Shown: positions 30,877 through 40,104, numbered from the stretch's first letter. The stretch: DNA of 64,000 nt from Egicoccus sp. AB-alg6-2 (GCF_041821025.1 NZ_JBGUAY010000002.1:124001-188000); one strand, 5' to 3'. Made by a program: numbers and translations. The notes: generated by a model from the letters alone, not told the origin.

Positions 30877-32622
30877 GTGAGCGAGCACCTGGCGCGGGCC
30901 GGCGACCTGGTCGGCCGCTACCTCGACCACGTGCGCGACCACGCGCCGGTCGAGGCGACCCGGCTGGGCATCCGCGACCGCGACAGCGAACTGCCCGACC
31001 TCGGGGTCGCGGCGCTCGCGCAACGCAGCCGGGACCTCGCCGTCCTGGCCGCCGAGGTGCGCGTCGCCGTCGCCGATGTGCCGGTCGACGCCGGAGGCGA
31101 CGTGCGCGAGGCACGCGGCGACCTGCGCCTGCTCGCCGACGAACTGGAGTACCGCCAGTTCCTGCACGACGTGCGGCCGCGCTACGTGCTCGACCCGCTG
31201 GCGGCGCTCGAGACCGTCTCCGCGGGCATCCACGAGCACCTGCGCCGGGTCGACCTGCCGGTGACCGAGCAACGTCGCCGACTCGGCGCGGCCGTCTCCC
31301 GGGCTCGCCGCGTCCCGGTGCTGATCGAGCAGGCCGGCACCCTGCTGCGGTCGTCACCGGCACCGCACCTCGACGTGGCGCTGCAGCGCCTGCCCGGCCT
31401 GATCAAGCTGGTGCGCGACGAACTGCCGCGCCGGGCCGAACAGGTCGGCGGGGACGTCACCCATGCCCGGGACGCCGGCGAGGTCGCGGCCGAGGGGCTC
31501 GAGGCCTACGCCGCCCTCCTGGACGAGATGCACGACGAGCCGCCGGCGCCGTGGCGGCTGGGCCCCGAGCAGCACGAGGTCACGCTCCGCGCGGCGCTCG
31601 GCACCGCGATGCCGCCGCAGGAGATCGAACGCCGGGCACGGCAGTGGCTCGAGGAGATCTGCGCCGAGCTGTCCGAGCTGGCCTCGGCCTCGTGGGAGCG
31701 TCGGTTCCCCGGCGAGCGGCGCCCGGCCGACGTCGACGAGCGCATCCGACGGGTGCTGGGTCAGGTCGCCGACCGCTCCGTGCACCGCCGCGACCTGGTG
31801 CCCGAGGCACGCCGCGCCGTCGACGAGGCCCGCGCGTTCGCGCTGGCGTCGGGGCTGACCGACGTCCCGCCGGCCGACCGCCTCACGGTCGCCGAGGTCC
31901 CCGAGTACCTGCGCGGGATCGCGGTCGCGTTCATCACCCAGGCACCGCCGCTGGAACCGGACACGGGCTGCACCTACTACCTCTCGCCGGTGCCCGAGAC
32001 CTGGGACGACGACCTGGCCGAGTCGTTCCTGCGCGAGTACAACCCCGCCCAACTGCGGTCCCTCGCGATCCACGAGGGCTATCCCGGCCACTTCGTGCAG
32101 CTCGAGCACGCGTCGCAGCATCCGCGCGTCGCCCGCCGCCTGCTCGGCCGGCCCGCGTTCGCCGAGGGGTGGGCGGTCTACATCGAGCGCGAAGCGGTCG
32201 CGGCCGGCTTCGGGGACGGCGACACCTCGGCCGTCGACGGCGAGGACTACCGGCTGACGCAGCGCAAGCTCGAGCTGCGGATCGCCTCGAACGCGCTGCT
32301 CGACGTCGGGTTGCACGCGGGTGACCTCACCGACGCGGCGGCACTGGAGTTGCTGACCGACACCGCGTTCCAGGAGCGTGCCGAGGCCGAGGGCAAGCTC
32401 GTGCGCGCCAAGGTCACCTCCGGGCAGCTGTGCTCGTACTTCGTCGGCGGGGAGGAGCTCGGCGACCTGCGGCGCGAGTTCGAGGCGGCGGCGACCGGCA
32501 CCTTCGACGTCCGCGCCTTCCACCAGGGTGTGCTCTCGCACGGCACGCCGACCGTGGACGTCGTGCGGGAGGCCCTGCGCGACGGGGCGCCGCCGCGCCG
32601 CCCGTTCGGAACCGACGCTTGA
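30877..32622 (+). CDS. DUF885-family putative metallopeptidase
   Basis: The 581-residue protein matches the DUF885 family: the zinc-binding motif HEGYPGHFVQLEH (HE-X4-H form) and a downstream Glu in RPAFAEGWAVYIERE, both in the last 200 residues, with RSLAIHEGYPG as the signature. The family has an M2/M32-like all-helical fold and probably cuts peptides. No signal peptide is seen, so it is cytoplasmic. GTG 30877 is the favoured start; 30850 would add nine residues. It diverges from the helicase gene. Substrate is unknown. Confidence 0.85.
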   Translation: MSEHLARAGDLVGRYLDHVRDHAPVEATRLGIRDRDSELPDLGVAALAQRSRDLAVLAAEVRVAVADVPVDAGGDVREARGDLRLLADELEYRQFLHDVRPRYVLDPLAALETVSAGIHEHLRRVDLPVTEQRRRLGAAVSRARRVPVLIEQAGTLLRSSPAPHLDVALQRLPGLIKLVRDELPRRAEQVGGDVTHARDAGEVAAEGLEAYAALLDEMHDEPPAPWRLGPEQHEVTLRAALGTAMPPQEIERRARQWLEEICAELSELASASWERRFPGERRPADVDERIRRVLGQVADRSVHRRDLVPEARRAVDEARAFALASGLTDVPPADRLTVAEVPEYLRGIAVAFITQAPPLEPDTGCTYYLSPVPETWDDDLAESFLREYNPAQLRSLAIHEGYPGHFVQLEHASQHPRVARRLLGRPAFAEGWAVYIEREAVAAGFGDGDTSAVDGEDYRLTQRKLELRIASNALLDVGLHAGDLTDAAALELLTDTAFQERAEAEGKLVRAKVTSGQLCSYFVGGEELGDLRREFEAAATGTFDVRAFHQGVLSHGTPTVDVVREALRDGAPPRRPFGTDA

Positions 32623-32663
32623 CCACGAGCCTCTCCGACCGCGGGGCGCCGTCACCGGTCGAC

Positions 32664-32669
32664 TACGGT
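32664..32669 (+). promoter_or_regulatory. -10 candidate for the second acyl-CoA dehydrogenase
   Basis: TACGGT lies 34 bases before GTG 32704; AGGAG follows in the leader. Confidence 0.45.
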
Positions 32670-32703
32670 CCGGGCGATTTCGACGTGCGTCCCAGGAGCG
32701 ACC

Positions 32704-33924
32704 GTGGCCTTCGATCTCGCGTTGACCGAGGAACAGCAGCAGGCCCGTGCCTGGGCCCACGACTTCGCCCGCAAGGAGATGCGCGAGCGCGAGGTCGACG
32801 GCGTCCCCGTCCACCGCCACTACGACGAGGTCGAGGAGTTCCCCTGGCCGGTGGTGCAGAAAGCGGCCCAGATCGGGCTGTACGGGCTCGACTACTACTC
32901 GATGGTGGGGCAGGATCCGACCGGTCTGACCTCGGCACTCGTCCTCGAGGAGACGTTCTGGGGCTGCGCGGGCATCGGGCTGGCGATCTTCGGCTCCGGG
33001 CTCGCGCTGGCCGGTCTCGTCACCACCGGCACCGGCGAGCAGATCGGGACCTGGGCGCCGCGCATCTTCGGCACCCCCGACGACGTCAAGGTAGGCGCCT
33101 ACGCGGTGTCGGAACCCGGTGCCGGCTCCGACGTGTCGAAGATCCGCACCCGTGCCACCCGGGTCCAGGGCGGCTGGCTGCTCGACGGCGAGAAGATCTG
33201 GATCACCAACGGCGGCATCGCCGACGTCCACGTCGTGGTGGCCACCGTCGACCCCGAGCTCGGTCACCGCGGCCAGGCGTCGTTCATCGTCACCGGCGAC
33301 GCGGACGGTTTCACGCAGACCAAGAAGACCAAGAAGCTCGGGATCCGCGCCTCGCACACCGCGGAGCTGGCGCTGACGGACTGCTTCGTGCCCGACGACC
33401 AGCTCCTCGGCGGTCAGGACAAGCTCGACGCCAAGCTCGAACGCGCCCGCAACCCCGACCGGCAGAGCCGCTCCGGCGCCCTGTCGACCTTCGAGGCGAC
33501 GCGACCGATCGTGGGGATCCAGGCCGTCGGCGTCGCCCGCGCCGCCTATGACGCGTCGGTGACCTACGCGCAACAGCGCGAGACCTTCGGCGTGCCGATC
33601 ATCCGCCACCAGGCGATCGCCTTCAAGCTCGCCGACATGGCCACCGACATCGACGCCGCCCGCCTGCTGTGCTGGCGCGGGATCAACATGGGCACGACCC
33701 AGACGCCGTTCCGCAACGGCGAGGGGTCCATGGCCAAGCTGCATGCCGGCCGGGTCGCCGTGCGTGTCACCGACGAGGCGATCCAGATCCACGGCGGGTT
33801 CGGCTACAGCCGCGAGTTCGACGTCGAGAAGTTCCACCGCGACGCGAAGATCTACGAGATCTTCGAGGGCACCAAGGAGATCCAGCAGCTGGTGATCTCG
33901 CGCGCGATCACCCGCAACGCGTGA
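32704..33924 (+). CDS. acyl-CoA dehydrogenase (FadE-type, second copy)
   Basis: A 406-residue acyl-CoA dehydrogenase. Motifs: AYAVSEPGAGSDVSKIRT (FAD loop), LLDGEKIWITNGG, RETFGVPIIRHQAIAFKLADM, and IHGGFGYSREFDVEKFHRDAK. The Glu of KIYEIFEGTKEIQ is the likely catalytic base. It differs clearly from the 23.5-kb copy, with an extended middle (DAKLERARNPDRQSRS), so it is not a recent duplicate and likely takes another acyl chain. GTG 32704 follows AGGAG. Confidence 0.9.
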   Translation: MAFDLALTEEQQQARAWAHDFARKEMREREVDGVPVHRHYDEVEEFPWPVVQKAAQIGLYGLDYYSMVGQDPTGLTSALVLEETFWGCAGIGLAIFGSGLALAGLVTTGTGEQIGTWAPRIFGTPDDVKVGAYAVSEPGAGSDVSKIRTRATRVQGGWLLDGEKIWITNGGIADVHVVVATVDPELGHRGQASFIVTGDADGFTQTKKTKKLGIRASHTAELALTDCFVPDDQLLGGQDKLDAKLERARNPDRQSRSGALSTFEATRPIVGIQAVGVARAAYDASVTYAQQRETFGVPIIRHQAIAFKLADMATDIDAARLLCWRGINMGTTQTPFRNGEGSMAKLHAGRVAVRVTDEAIQIHGGFGYSREFDVEKFHRDAKIYEIFEGTKEIQQLVISRAITRNA

Positions 33925-33927
33925 CGG

Positions 33928-34452
33928 TCAGCTGGCCCGGGGCCGGGGGCGGGTCAGCACCTCGCGGCCGTCCGAGGCCAGCCGCACCGCCTGCGACGGG
34001 GTCAGCTCGACCGGCGGGCTCGGCGCCACCAGGTGTTCGGCGTGCACCCGGGTCGGCAGGGCCGGCGGTGCCACCGGCGGGACGAATGCGGCCGGCGTTT
34101 CGAGCTGCGGTGACTCGACCTGCGGTGTCGCCACGGCGGGCTGCTCGAAGGCCGGCTGCGCGACGACGGACTGCGCGACGACGGACTGCTGCCGTGTCGG
34201 CGGTTCGAGGGCCGGCTGGTCGGCGGCCGGTGGGGCGCCGGGTGGTGGCACCGTCGGCGCTGGGCTCGCCGTGCCGGTGACCTCGGGTCGTGGCAACTCG
34301 ACGGTCGGCGAGGCGTCGTCGGGCGCCTGCGCTTGGGCCGGGAACAGCGGCTCCGGTGCGACGAGCGCCTCGTCGGCGGGCGCGGGCGCTTCGGGCGAAG
34401 GCGTGGGTTCGCCCAGAAACGCGGAATCCGGCGCGAAATGGGCCGTGAACAA
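33928..34452 (-). CDS. Pro/Ala/Gln-rich hypothetical protein (start uncertain)
   Basis: An open frame of about 174 codons from a possible TTG start at 34452; the frame remains open upstream to 34683 but there it crosses the promoter region of the opposite gene. The protein is low complexity, rich in Pro, Ala, Val and Glu, with a duplicated QSVVA unit from a 15-bp repeat, and ends in a more ordinary VELTPSQAVRLASDGREVLT segment. No ribosome site is visible. It might be a real disordered protein or just an open GC-rich frame; I lean slightly to real because of the ordered C-terminal stretch. Confidence 0.35.
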   Translation of the reverse strand: MFTAHFAPDSAFLGEPTPSPEAPAPADEALVAPEPLFPAQAQAPDDASPTVELPRPEVTGTASPAPTVPPPGAPPAADQPALEPPTRQQSVVAQSVVAQPAFEQPAVATPQVESPQLETPAAFVPPVAPPALPTRVHAEHLVAPSPPVELTPSQAVRLASDGREVLTRPRPRAS

Positions 34453-34463
34453 CAGCCGGGAGC

Positions 34464-34469
34464 TAGACT
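34464..34469 (+). promoter_or_regulatory. -10 candidate upstream of the 299-aa hypothetical
   Basis: TAGACT lies about 195 bases before the ATG at 34665. If used, the leader would be long; I see no riboswitch-like fold in it. This covers the gap 34470-34664. Confidence 0.3.
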
Positions 34470-34664
34470 CGTGCGGCGTGGGGGGCGTTGCTGGGCCGGC
34501 CAGGCGGGATCGCCGCTTCCGGCCCACACGACGCTGGTGTGACGGGCGAGGCCGTGGTGTTCGGATCGCTCGGGGCACGGGAACTCCAGTGGGGCACAGC
34601 AGGGACCGCGAGTCACCATCCCTCATCGGATGGTCTCGGCAGCAGTGGCGGAAACGTGGAGCAG

Positions 34665-35564
34665 ATGAGCGAGACGCGCACACCCGCGGACACGGGGGCG
34701 ATCACGCGGGCGATCGCGTCGGTGCCGGGCGTGCTCAAGGCCCGGGTCGTGATCTCCGAGACGACCGGTCGCGCCCGTCTCGTCATCCGTGTCGCCCCCG
34801 GCGAGGACCACGAGGCGGTGTCCTGGGCGGTCGCGGCGACGCTGCGTGAACGCTTCGGGATCGCGCTCGACCCCGCCGAGATCCGTGCCCGTGACCTCGA
34901 CGACACCGCTGAGGGTGGCGGGATCGACCTGTCGGGTGGGGCCGAGACGACGGAGGTCGACGAGCCGACCGCGGCCCGCGACGAAGCGGGCGCACCGGCT
35001 CCGGAGCCCGGGCCCGATCCCGCGCCGGAGCCCGATCCCGCGCCGGAGCCCGAGCCCGATCCCATCCAGGTGCTCGAGGACGTCATCGCGGCGCGCGCAG
35101 CCGCAGCGGCCGACGCACCCGAGGCGGCGACGCTCGCGCCCGTGACGACGCTGCACCGTGAGCGCTTCCGGGCCGCGATCGGCGACCTCGCCACCCGGCA
35201 GGGCAACGCCGCGCTGTCGGTGACGGCGACGCTGGAGCACAACGGCCGCCGCGCCCAGGCCGCCGTCGAGACGCTCGCGACGGGCCGGGGCAAGTGGCGG
35301 GCCGTCGCGGAGGCGACGGTCGGCGCACTGCACGATCTGACCGGCGGGCGCCTGCGGGCCGAGGTCGAGCGGGTGACGGTCACGTCGGGTGATCCGGCCG
35401 CGGCGGCCAGCGTCGTCCTGATCGTGCTGTCCGACCGGGGCGAGGAGACGCTGCTCGGCGCCTCGCTCGTGCGCGACGACCCCGAGCGTGCGGTGATGCG
35501 TGCGACGCTCGACGCCCTCAACCGGCGCGTCGAGCCCTGGCTGCGCGCCGCCGAGGCCGGCTGA
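34665..35564 (+). CDS. hypothetical protein with two small alpha/beta domains and a Pro-Glu linker
   Basis: A 299-residue protein. Residues 1-75 look like a small folded unit (GVLKARVVISETTGRARLVI, then AVAATLRERFGIALDPAEI). An acidic linker at about 100-135 repeats the unit PDPAPEPE. The C-terminal part (150-290) has RAAIGDLATRQGNAALSVTA and ASVVLIVLSDRGEETLLGAS strands with a final helix, and appears to contain a duplicated beta-rich layout. No catalytic motif seen. ATG 34665 has GGAG only three bases before it; a GTG three codons earlier (34656) is the alternative. Family not recognised. Confidence 0.65.
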   Translation: MSETRTPADTGAITRAIASVPGVLKARVVISETTGRARLVIRVAPGEDHEAVSWAVAATLRERFGIALDPAEIRARDLDDTAEGGGIDLSGGAETTEVDEPTAARDEAGAPAPEPGPDPAPEPDPAPEPEPDPIQVLEDVIAARAAAAADAPEAATLAPVTTLHRERFRAAIGDLATRQGNAALSVTATLEHNGRRAQAAVETLATGRGKWRAVAEATVGALHDLTGGRLRAEVERVTVTSGDPAAAASVVLIVLSDRGEETLLGASLVRDDPERAVMRATLDALNRRVEPWLRAAEAG

Positions 35565-35573
35565 CGTCTGCGC

Positions 35574-37298
35574 TCAACCCGCCCCGGGCACGGGCAGGGG
35601 CTCGTCGCGTGCCAGGGCGGCGTCCTGCGCGCGGCGCTCGCCGGGTGCCTCGAGCAGGTCGAGTCCCTCGGCGGCGAACCGCTGGGCGACCGCGACCGCG
35701 CGTCCGTCGCCGTGGACGTCGAGGTCGTGCTGCGCCTGCGCCGCCAGCAGGGCCGCCTGCAGGGAGCGTCCGAGCGTCATCGCGAGGCGCCGGGCTCCGT
35801 GCTGGAGGGCGGCCTGCCCGGCGTCGGCGGCCTGGGTGACCCACATCGTGGCGTGGTCGGCGGCGTCGAGGGCCAGCTCGGCGACCGTCGCCGTCGCGGG
35901 GGAGGTGGCCGCCGCGGCCGCGCGACGCACCTCCTCGACGTAGGCGGCCAGGAGGTCGCCGTCGGCCAGTGCGCGCAGCACGTCCAGGGCGAGGACATTG
36001 GTCGTCCCCTCCCAGATCGGCAGCACCTGCGCGTCGCGCAGGAGCTGGGGCAGGTGGGTGTCCTCGATGTAGCCGGCGCCGCCGAACGCCTCCAGGGCCT
36101 CGGACGCGCCCGCCACCGCCTGCTTTCCGGTCGTCAGCTTGGTGATCGGCAGCAGCAGGCGCAGCACCTGCTGCTCGCGCTCGGTCGCGACGCCGGCCTC
36201 GTCACGTCCCAGCAGTTCCACGGCCCGGAACGCGAGCTGCAACGACGCCTCGTGCTGCACCCGCAGCCAGGCCAGCGTCGCCTGGTGCAGCGGCTGGTCG
36301 ACGAGCGCGCCCTGGAACGCCTCGCGGCGGCGGGCGTAGTCGCGCGCCAGCGCGAGGCCACGCCGCAGACCGGAGGCCGCGGTGACGGCGTTCCACAGCC
36401 GGGTGACCGTCAGCATCGGCGTGATGTTGCGGGTGCCGTCCGCGGGCGGACCGACCAGGTGCGCCAGCGTCCCGTCCAGGGCGAGTTCGGCCGTGGGCAT
36501 CTGCCGGGTGCCGAGCTTCGACTTCAGCCGCAGGACCCGCAGGTCGTTGAGGCGTCCGCCGTCGTCGCGCACCTCGACGTAGAACATGGCCAGGCCGCGA
36601 CCGCCCGGGCCGTTGCCCTCGGGGCGGGCCAGCGTCAGCGCCATGTCGGCGGTGACGGCCGAGGTGAACCACTTCGTGCCCGTCAGCCGCCACAGCGGCC
36701 CCTCGGCGCGGGCGACGGTCTCCGAGCGGCCGACGTCGGAGCCGCCCGCGCGCTCGGTCATCCACTGCCCGGAGGTCCAGGCGGTGGCGGGGTCACGGCT
36801 GGTGAGCCGCGGGACGGCGCGCTCGACGAGGTCGCGCTCCCCGTGGACGAGCAGGGTCTTGGCGGCGCCGTCGGTCATCGCCAGCGGGCAGCTGTAGAGC
36901 GCGCTCGAGGGCGCGAACAGGTACGCGAGCGCGAACTGGTGCACCCGCGAGTACGCGCCGTTGGCACGCTCGTAGCCGGTGGCCACGACGCCGTGCTCGT
37001 GCGCGACGGCGGCGATGCGGCGCCAGTAGGGCGAGGTCTCGACCTCGTCGACGCGGTTGCCCCACGCGTCGAAGCCCCTCAGGCGCGGCTCCTCCGACGG
37101 CTGGTCCATCGCGTCCGACCAGGTCTTGAGGTCGGTGGCGGCGAGGTGCCCCATCTCGGCCAGCGACGGCACGACCGCCTCGTGGACGTCGGCGGGGAGG
37201 ACGCGCTCGAGATAGCGCTGCAGGGCGAGGTCCTCGGCCCACTCGTCGTGCAGCCGCGGGGGGTCCTGGAAGAACCCGGTCTCCTCGACGGTGCCCAT
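35574..37298 (-). CDS. AidB-like acyl-CoA dehydrogenase-family protein
   Basis: The 574-residue protein is far longer than ordinary acyl-CoA dehydrogenases and has the AidB/adaptive-response layout: a helical N-terminus with LPADVHEAVVPSLAEMGH, the core with SGQWMTERAGGSDVGRSETVA (FAD loop), GTKWFTSAVTADMALTL, and IEDTHLPQLLRDAQVLPIWEGTTNVLALD, then a 90-residue helical C-terminal part. AidB binds DNA and FAD in alkylation stress, and related members act on acyl-CoAs; which applies here is not clear. ATG 37298 has AGGAG upstream. Convergent with the gene before it, with ends nine bases apart. Confidence 0.88.
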   Translation of the reverse strand: MGTVEETGFFQDPPRLHDEWAEDLALQRYLERVLPADVHEAVVPSLAEMGHLAATDLKTWSDAMDQPSEEPRLRGFDAWGNRVDEVETSPYWRRIAAVAHEHGVVATGYERANGAYSRVHQFALAYLFAPSSALYSCPLAMTDGAAKTLLVHGERDLVERAVPRLTSRDPATAWTSGQWMTERAGGSDVGRSETVARAEGPLWRLTGTKWFTSAVTADMALTLARPEGNGPGGRGLAMFYVEVRDDGGRLNDLRVLRLKSKLGTRQMPTAELALDGTLAHLVGPPADGTRNITPMLTVTRLWNAVTAASGLRRGLALARDYARRREAFQGALVDQPLHQATLAWLRVQHEASLQLAFRAVELLGRDEAGVATEREQQVLRLLLPITKLTTGKQAVAGASEALEAFGGAGYIEDTHLPQLLRDAQVLPIWEGTTNVLALDVLRALADGDLLAAYVEEVRRAAAAATSPATATVAELALDAADHATMWVTQAADAGQAALQHGARRLAMTLGRSLQAALLAAQAQHDLDVHGDGRAVAVAQRFAAEGLDLLEAPGERRAQDAALARDEPLPVPGAG

Positions 37299-37365
37299 GC
37301 CCGCTCCTCGCCTCCGGGAACGATCGGCCTCGGAACGTTCCCCCGTCGGGACCGTACCCGCCCCG

Positions 37366-38085
37366 TCAGGCGTAGAGGACCACCGCGGCGGCCGTGGCGA
37401 GGTTGAGGCTCGACACGCCGGTGCGCATCGGAATGCGGACGACGAGGTCGGCCCGCTCCCGCAGCCGGGCGCCGAGCCCACCGCGTTCGGTCCCGAGCAG
37501 CACCGCCGCATCGGGCGGCAGGGCGCCGGGCCGCAGGTCCTCGCCGTCGGGGTCGAGGGCCACCAGCGGCCGACCGAGGTCGGGCAGCACCTCGACGCGG
37601 CCGCAGGCGCCCAGGGCGAACTGCAGGCCGGCACCGGCGCGCACCGCCGTCGGATGCCAGGGATCGGCGTCGCCGACCACCACCACGCCGGCCGCATCGG
37701 CGGCCGCCGCGACGCGCACCACGGCCCCGAGATTGCCGAGGTGGCGCGGGTGTTCGAGCACGACCACGCGGCCGGGCGCGTCGGTGCCGGGCACCGCCGG
37801 CACCGTCGGTCGGCGCGCGACGGCCAGCGACGGCGACGGCAGCTCGCGGCCGACCACGCTCCGCCAGGTGTCGTCGTCGACGGCGACCACGGGCACCGGC
37901 AGCTCGACGTCGGGGGCCAGCTCCTGCAGCAGCCGCCGCAGGGTCGCGACGTCGGGGCTCAGGACCACCTCGACGTCGGCGCCGAACCGCACCGCGTGCT
38001 TGAGCGCGTGCACCCCCTCCAACCTCACCCGGGTGGCATCACGTCGCGAGGAGCGTGCCAGCTCCACGGCGTACGCTGGATCCAT
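37366..38085 (-). CDS. SpoU/TrmH-family RNA 2'-O-methyltransferase
   Basis: A 239-residue SPOUT methyltransferase with an N-terminal substrate-binding part (VRLEGVHALKHAVRFGADVE) and the SpoU domain: motif 1 HPRHLGNLGAVVRVA, motif 2 LLGTERGGLG, and motif 3 IPMRTGVSSLNLATAAAVVL, the knotted SAM-binding region. Members methylate ribose 2'-OH in rRNA or tRNA. The ATG at 38085 shares the palindrome CATG with the fxsA start on the other strand, so the two genes diverge from overlapping start codons and the promoter for this gene must lie inside fxsA. Confidence 0.88.
   Translation of the reverse strand: MDPAYAVELARSSRRDATRVRLEGVHALKHAVRFGADVEVVLSPDVATLRRLLQELAPDVELPVPVVAVDDDTWRSVVGRELPSPSLAVARRPTVPAVPGTDAPGRVVVLEHPRHLGNLGAVVRVAAAADAAGVVVVGDADPWHPTAVRAGAGLQFALGACGRVEVLPDLGRPLVALDPDGEDLRPGALPPDAAVLLGTERGGLGARLRERADLVVRIPMRTGVSSLNLATAAAVVLYA
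38072..38077 (+). promoter_or_regulatory. -10 element placed for a leaderless fxsA mRNA
   Basis: TACGCT is followed by six bases and then the fxsA ATG at 38084, so RNA would begin at the start codon. No ribosome binding site is present. The promoter lies wholly within the methyltransferase coding region on the other strand. Confidence 0.5.
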
Positions 38086-38623
38086 GCCGCTGCTCCTCGT
38101 GCTCGCCTTCGTCGTCGTCCCGCTCGTCGAGCTGACCGTCATCCTCCAGGTCGGTCAGCTCATCGGGACCGCACCGACCGTGGTGCTGCTGGTGCTCGAC
38201 AGCCTCCTCGGGGCCTGGCTGCTGAAGCGGGAGGGCCGCCGCGCGTGGCAGCAGTTCCGCGCCGCCCTCGACCAGTTGCGCTGGCCCGGCGACGAGGTCG
38301 CGCAGGGCGCGCTGATCCTCGTCGGGGGGACGTTGCTGCTGGCTCCCGGGTTCGTCACCGACGTCGTCGGCTTCCTGCTGCTGCTCCCGCCGAGCCGCCG
38401 CATCCTGGCACGCCAGCTCCGTCGCCGCCTCAACCCGCTGGGCACGGACGCCGGCCGCAGCGACCGCGCCGGCCGCAGCGACCGCGCCGGTCGCGGCGGC
38501 CGCGGCGGTCGTCGGCGCGATCCCGACGCGAAGCAGGTCCTCGACGTCGAGGTGGTCGAGATCCAACGCGACGAGCCCGGCCCCGACCGGCGCGACCTTC
38601 CGCCCTCGCCGCCCGCCGGCTGA
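38084..38623 (+). CDS. fxsA: FxsA-family membrane protein
   Basis: The 179-residue protein has the FxsA/UPF0716 layout: four membrane segments with FVVVPLVELTVILQVGQLIG, a cytoplasmic GAWLLKREGRRAWQQFRAAL loop, then GTLLLAPGFVTDVVGFLLLLPPSRR, and a polar C-terminal tail. In E. coli FxsA modulates phage T7 exclusion by F; its general role is unknown. The tail contains two exact 18-bp units (GRSDRA) and a glycine-arginine run. The start codon overlaps that of the divergent methyltransferase. Confidence 0.88.
   Translation: MPLLLVLAFVVVPLVELTVILQVGQLIGTAPTVVLLVLDSLLGAWLLKREGRRAWQQFRAALDQLRWPGDEVAQGALILVGGTLLLAPGFVTDVVGFLLLLPPSRRILARQLRRRLNPLGTDAGRSDRAGRSDRAGRGGRGGRRRDPDAKQVLDVEVVEIQRDEPGPDRRDLPPSPPAG
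38453..38488. repeat. 18-bp exact tandem repeat x2 in fxsA tail
   Basis: GGCCGCAGCGACCGCGCC occurs twice in a row, coding GRSDRA twice. Confidence 0.85.
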
Positions 38624-38690
38624 CGACGAGGCCGGGTGGGACCTCGGCGACCGGCGCCTCTTCGGTTGCCGGATCGACCGGCGGCCTCGC

Positions 38691-38696
38691 TAGCGT
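38691..38696 (+). promoter_or_regulatory. TAGCGT promoter candidate for ccr
   Basis: TAGCGT with TTGCCG (38666-38671) 19 bases before it is one of the few places in the window with a plausible -35 as well. It would give a 60-base leader to ccr. Confidence 0.5.
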
Positions 38697-38761
38697 CTTG
38701 CCACCGGTGGTCGCGGAGGGCGGCCGGGAGCCCGGTGAGCGCGACGCACGAAAGAGGTGTC

Positions 38762-40096
38762 ATGGAGGCGATCCGCCAGGCGATTGTGGACCACGCTCCG
38801 GGCGAGGAGCTCGCACGCATCCCGCTGCCCGAGACGATGCGGGCCGCGGTGGTACGCAAGTCGGAGATCGAGCTGTTCGCCGGTCTGCCGACGCAGGACA
38901 AGGACCCGCGCAAGTCACTGCACATCGACGAGGTCCCGATCCCGCCGCTCGGCCCGAACGAGGTCCTGATCGCGCCGATGGCCTCGGCGCTCAACTACAA
39001 CACGGTCTGGACCTCGATCTTCGAGCCGGTGTCGACCTTCGGCTTCCTCGCCAAGCTCGGTCGGGAAGGCGAACTCGGCGCCCGGCACGACCTCGACTAC
39101 CACGTCGTCGGCTCCGACGCGGCCGGCGTCGTGCTGCGCACCGGGCCCGGCGTCACCCAGTGGCGGCCCGGCGACCGCGTCACCGTGCACTGCAACTCGG
39201 TCGACCTCGAGGGTCCCGAGGGGCACGAGGACTCGATGCTGGACGCCAGCCAGCGCATCTGGGGCTTCGAGACCAACTTCGGGTCCCTGGCCGACGTCTC
39301 GCTGGTGAAGGCCAACCAGCTCATGCCGATGCCGACCCACCTCAGCTGGGAGGAGGCGGCATCGCTGGGGCTGGTCCTGGCCACCAGCTACCGGATGCTC
39401 GTCGGGGAGAACGCCGCCCGGATGAAGCAGGGCGACGTCGTGCTCATCTGGGGCGCGACCGGCGGGATCGGCGGATTCGCGACCCAGCTGGTGCTCAACG
39501 GCGGCGGCATCCCGGTGTGCGTGGTCTCGAGCGAGGAGAAGGCGCAGGTCCTGCGCGCCATCGGGGCCGAGCACGTCATCGACCGCAAGGCCGAGGGCTA
39601 CCGGTTCACCGACGACGACGGCCGACCCGACTACGCCGAGATGCGGCGCTTCGGCAAGAAGATCCGCGAGCTGGTCGGCCGCGATCCCGACATCGTGTTC
39701 GAGCACCCCGGTCGCACGACGTTCGGCGCGTCGGTGTTCGTGGCCCGGCGCGGCGGGACCATCGTGACCTGCGCGTCCACCTCCGGCTACCTGCACGAGT
39801 ACGACAACCGCTACCTGTGGATGCATCTCAAGCGGATCCTGGGGTCCCACTTCGCCAACTACCACGAGGCGTGGCAGGCGAACCGACTGGTCGACCTCGG
39901 CATGATCCACCCGATCCTGTCGAAGACCTACCCCCTCGAGCAGGCGGCCCAGGGCGCCTACGAGATGCACCACAACCTGCACGCCGGCAAGATCGGGGTG
40001 TTGGTCGGCGCCCCGGAGGAGGGGCTCGGCGTGCTCGACCACGCCAAGCGCGAGCGCCACGCCGAGCGGATCGCGGCGTTCCGCGCGTTCGAGTAG
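38762..40096 (+). CDS. ccr: crotonyl-CoA carboxylase/reductase
   Basis: A 444-residue medium-chain-dehydrogenase-family enzyme that reductively carboxylates crotonyl-CoA to ethylmalonyl-CoA with NADPH and CO2, the key step of the ethylmalonyl-CoA pathway for acetyl-CoA assimilation, and a source of ethylmalonyl units. Seen: the N-terminal ETMRAAVVRKSEIELFAG, NADPH motif WGATGGIGGFATQL, and residues known to hold CO2 in Ccr: Asn in ALNYNTVW, Phe-Glu in WGFETNFGS, and His in LGSHFANYHEAW. These favour true carboxylation rather than simple reduction. ATG 38762 has AAAGAGG upstream. No ethylmalonyl-CoA mutase or mesaconyl gene is near. Confidence 0.93.
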   Translation: MEAIRQAIVDHAPGEELARIPLPETMRAAVVRKSEIELFAGLPTQDKDPRKSLHIDEVPIPPLGPNEVLIAPMASALNYNTVWTSIFEPVSTFGFLAKLGREGELGARHDLDYHVVGSDAAGVVLRTGPGVTQWRPGDRVTVHCNSVDLEGPEGHEDSMLDASQRIWGFETNFGSLADVSLVKANQLMPMPTHLSWEEAASLGLVLATSYRMLVGENAARMKQGDVVLIWGATGGIGGFATQLVLNGGGIPVCVVSSEEKAQVLRAIGAEHVIDRKAEGYRFTDDDGRPDYAEMRRFGKKIRELVGRDPDIVFEHPGRTTFGASVFVARRGGTIVTCASTSGYLHEYDNRYLWMHLKRILGSHFANYHEAWQANRLVDLGMIHPILSKTYPLEQAAQGAYEMHHNLHAGKIGVLVGAPEEGLGVLDHAKRERHAERIAAFRAFE

Positions 40097-40104
40097 CGCC
40101 CGGC

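Noticed and set aside
31354-33837. 827-codon minus-strand open frame
   Set aside because: Antisense to the DUF885 and acyl-CoA dehydrogenase genes, both of which have full motifs on the plus strand.
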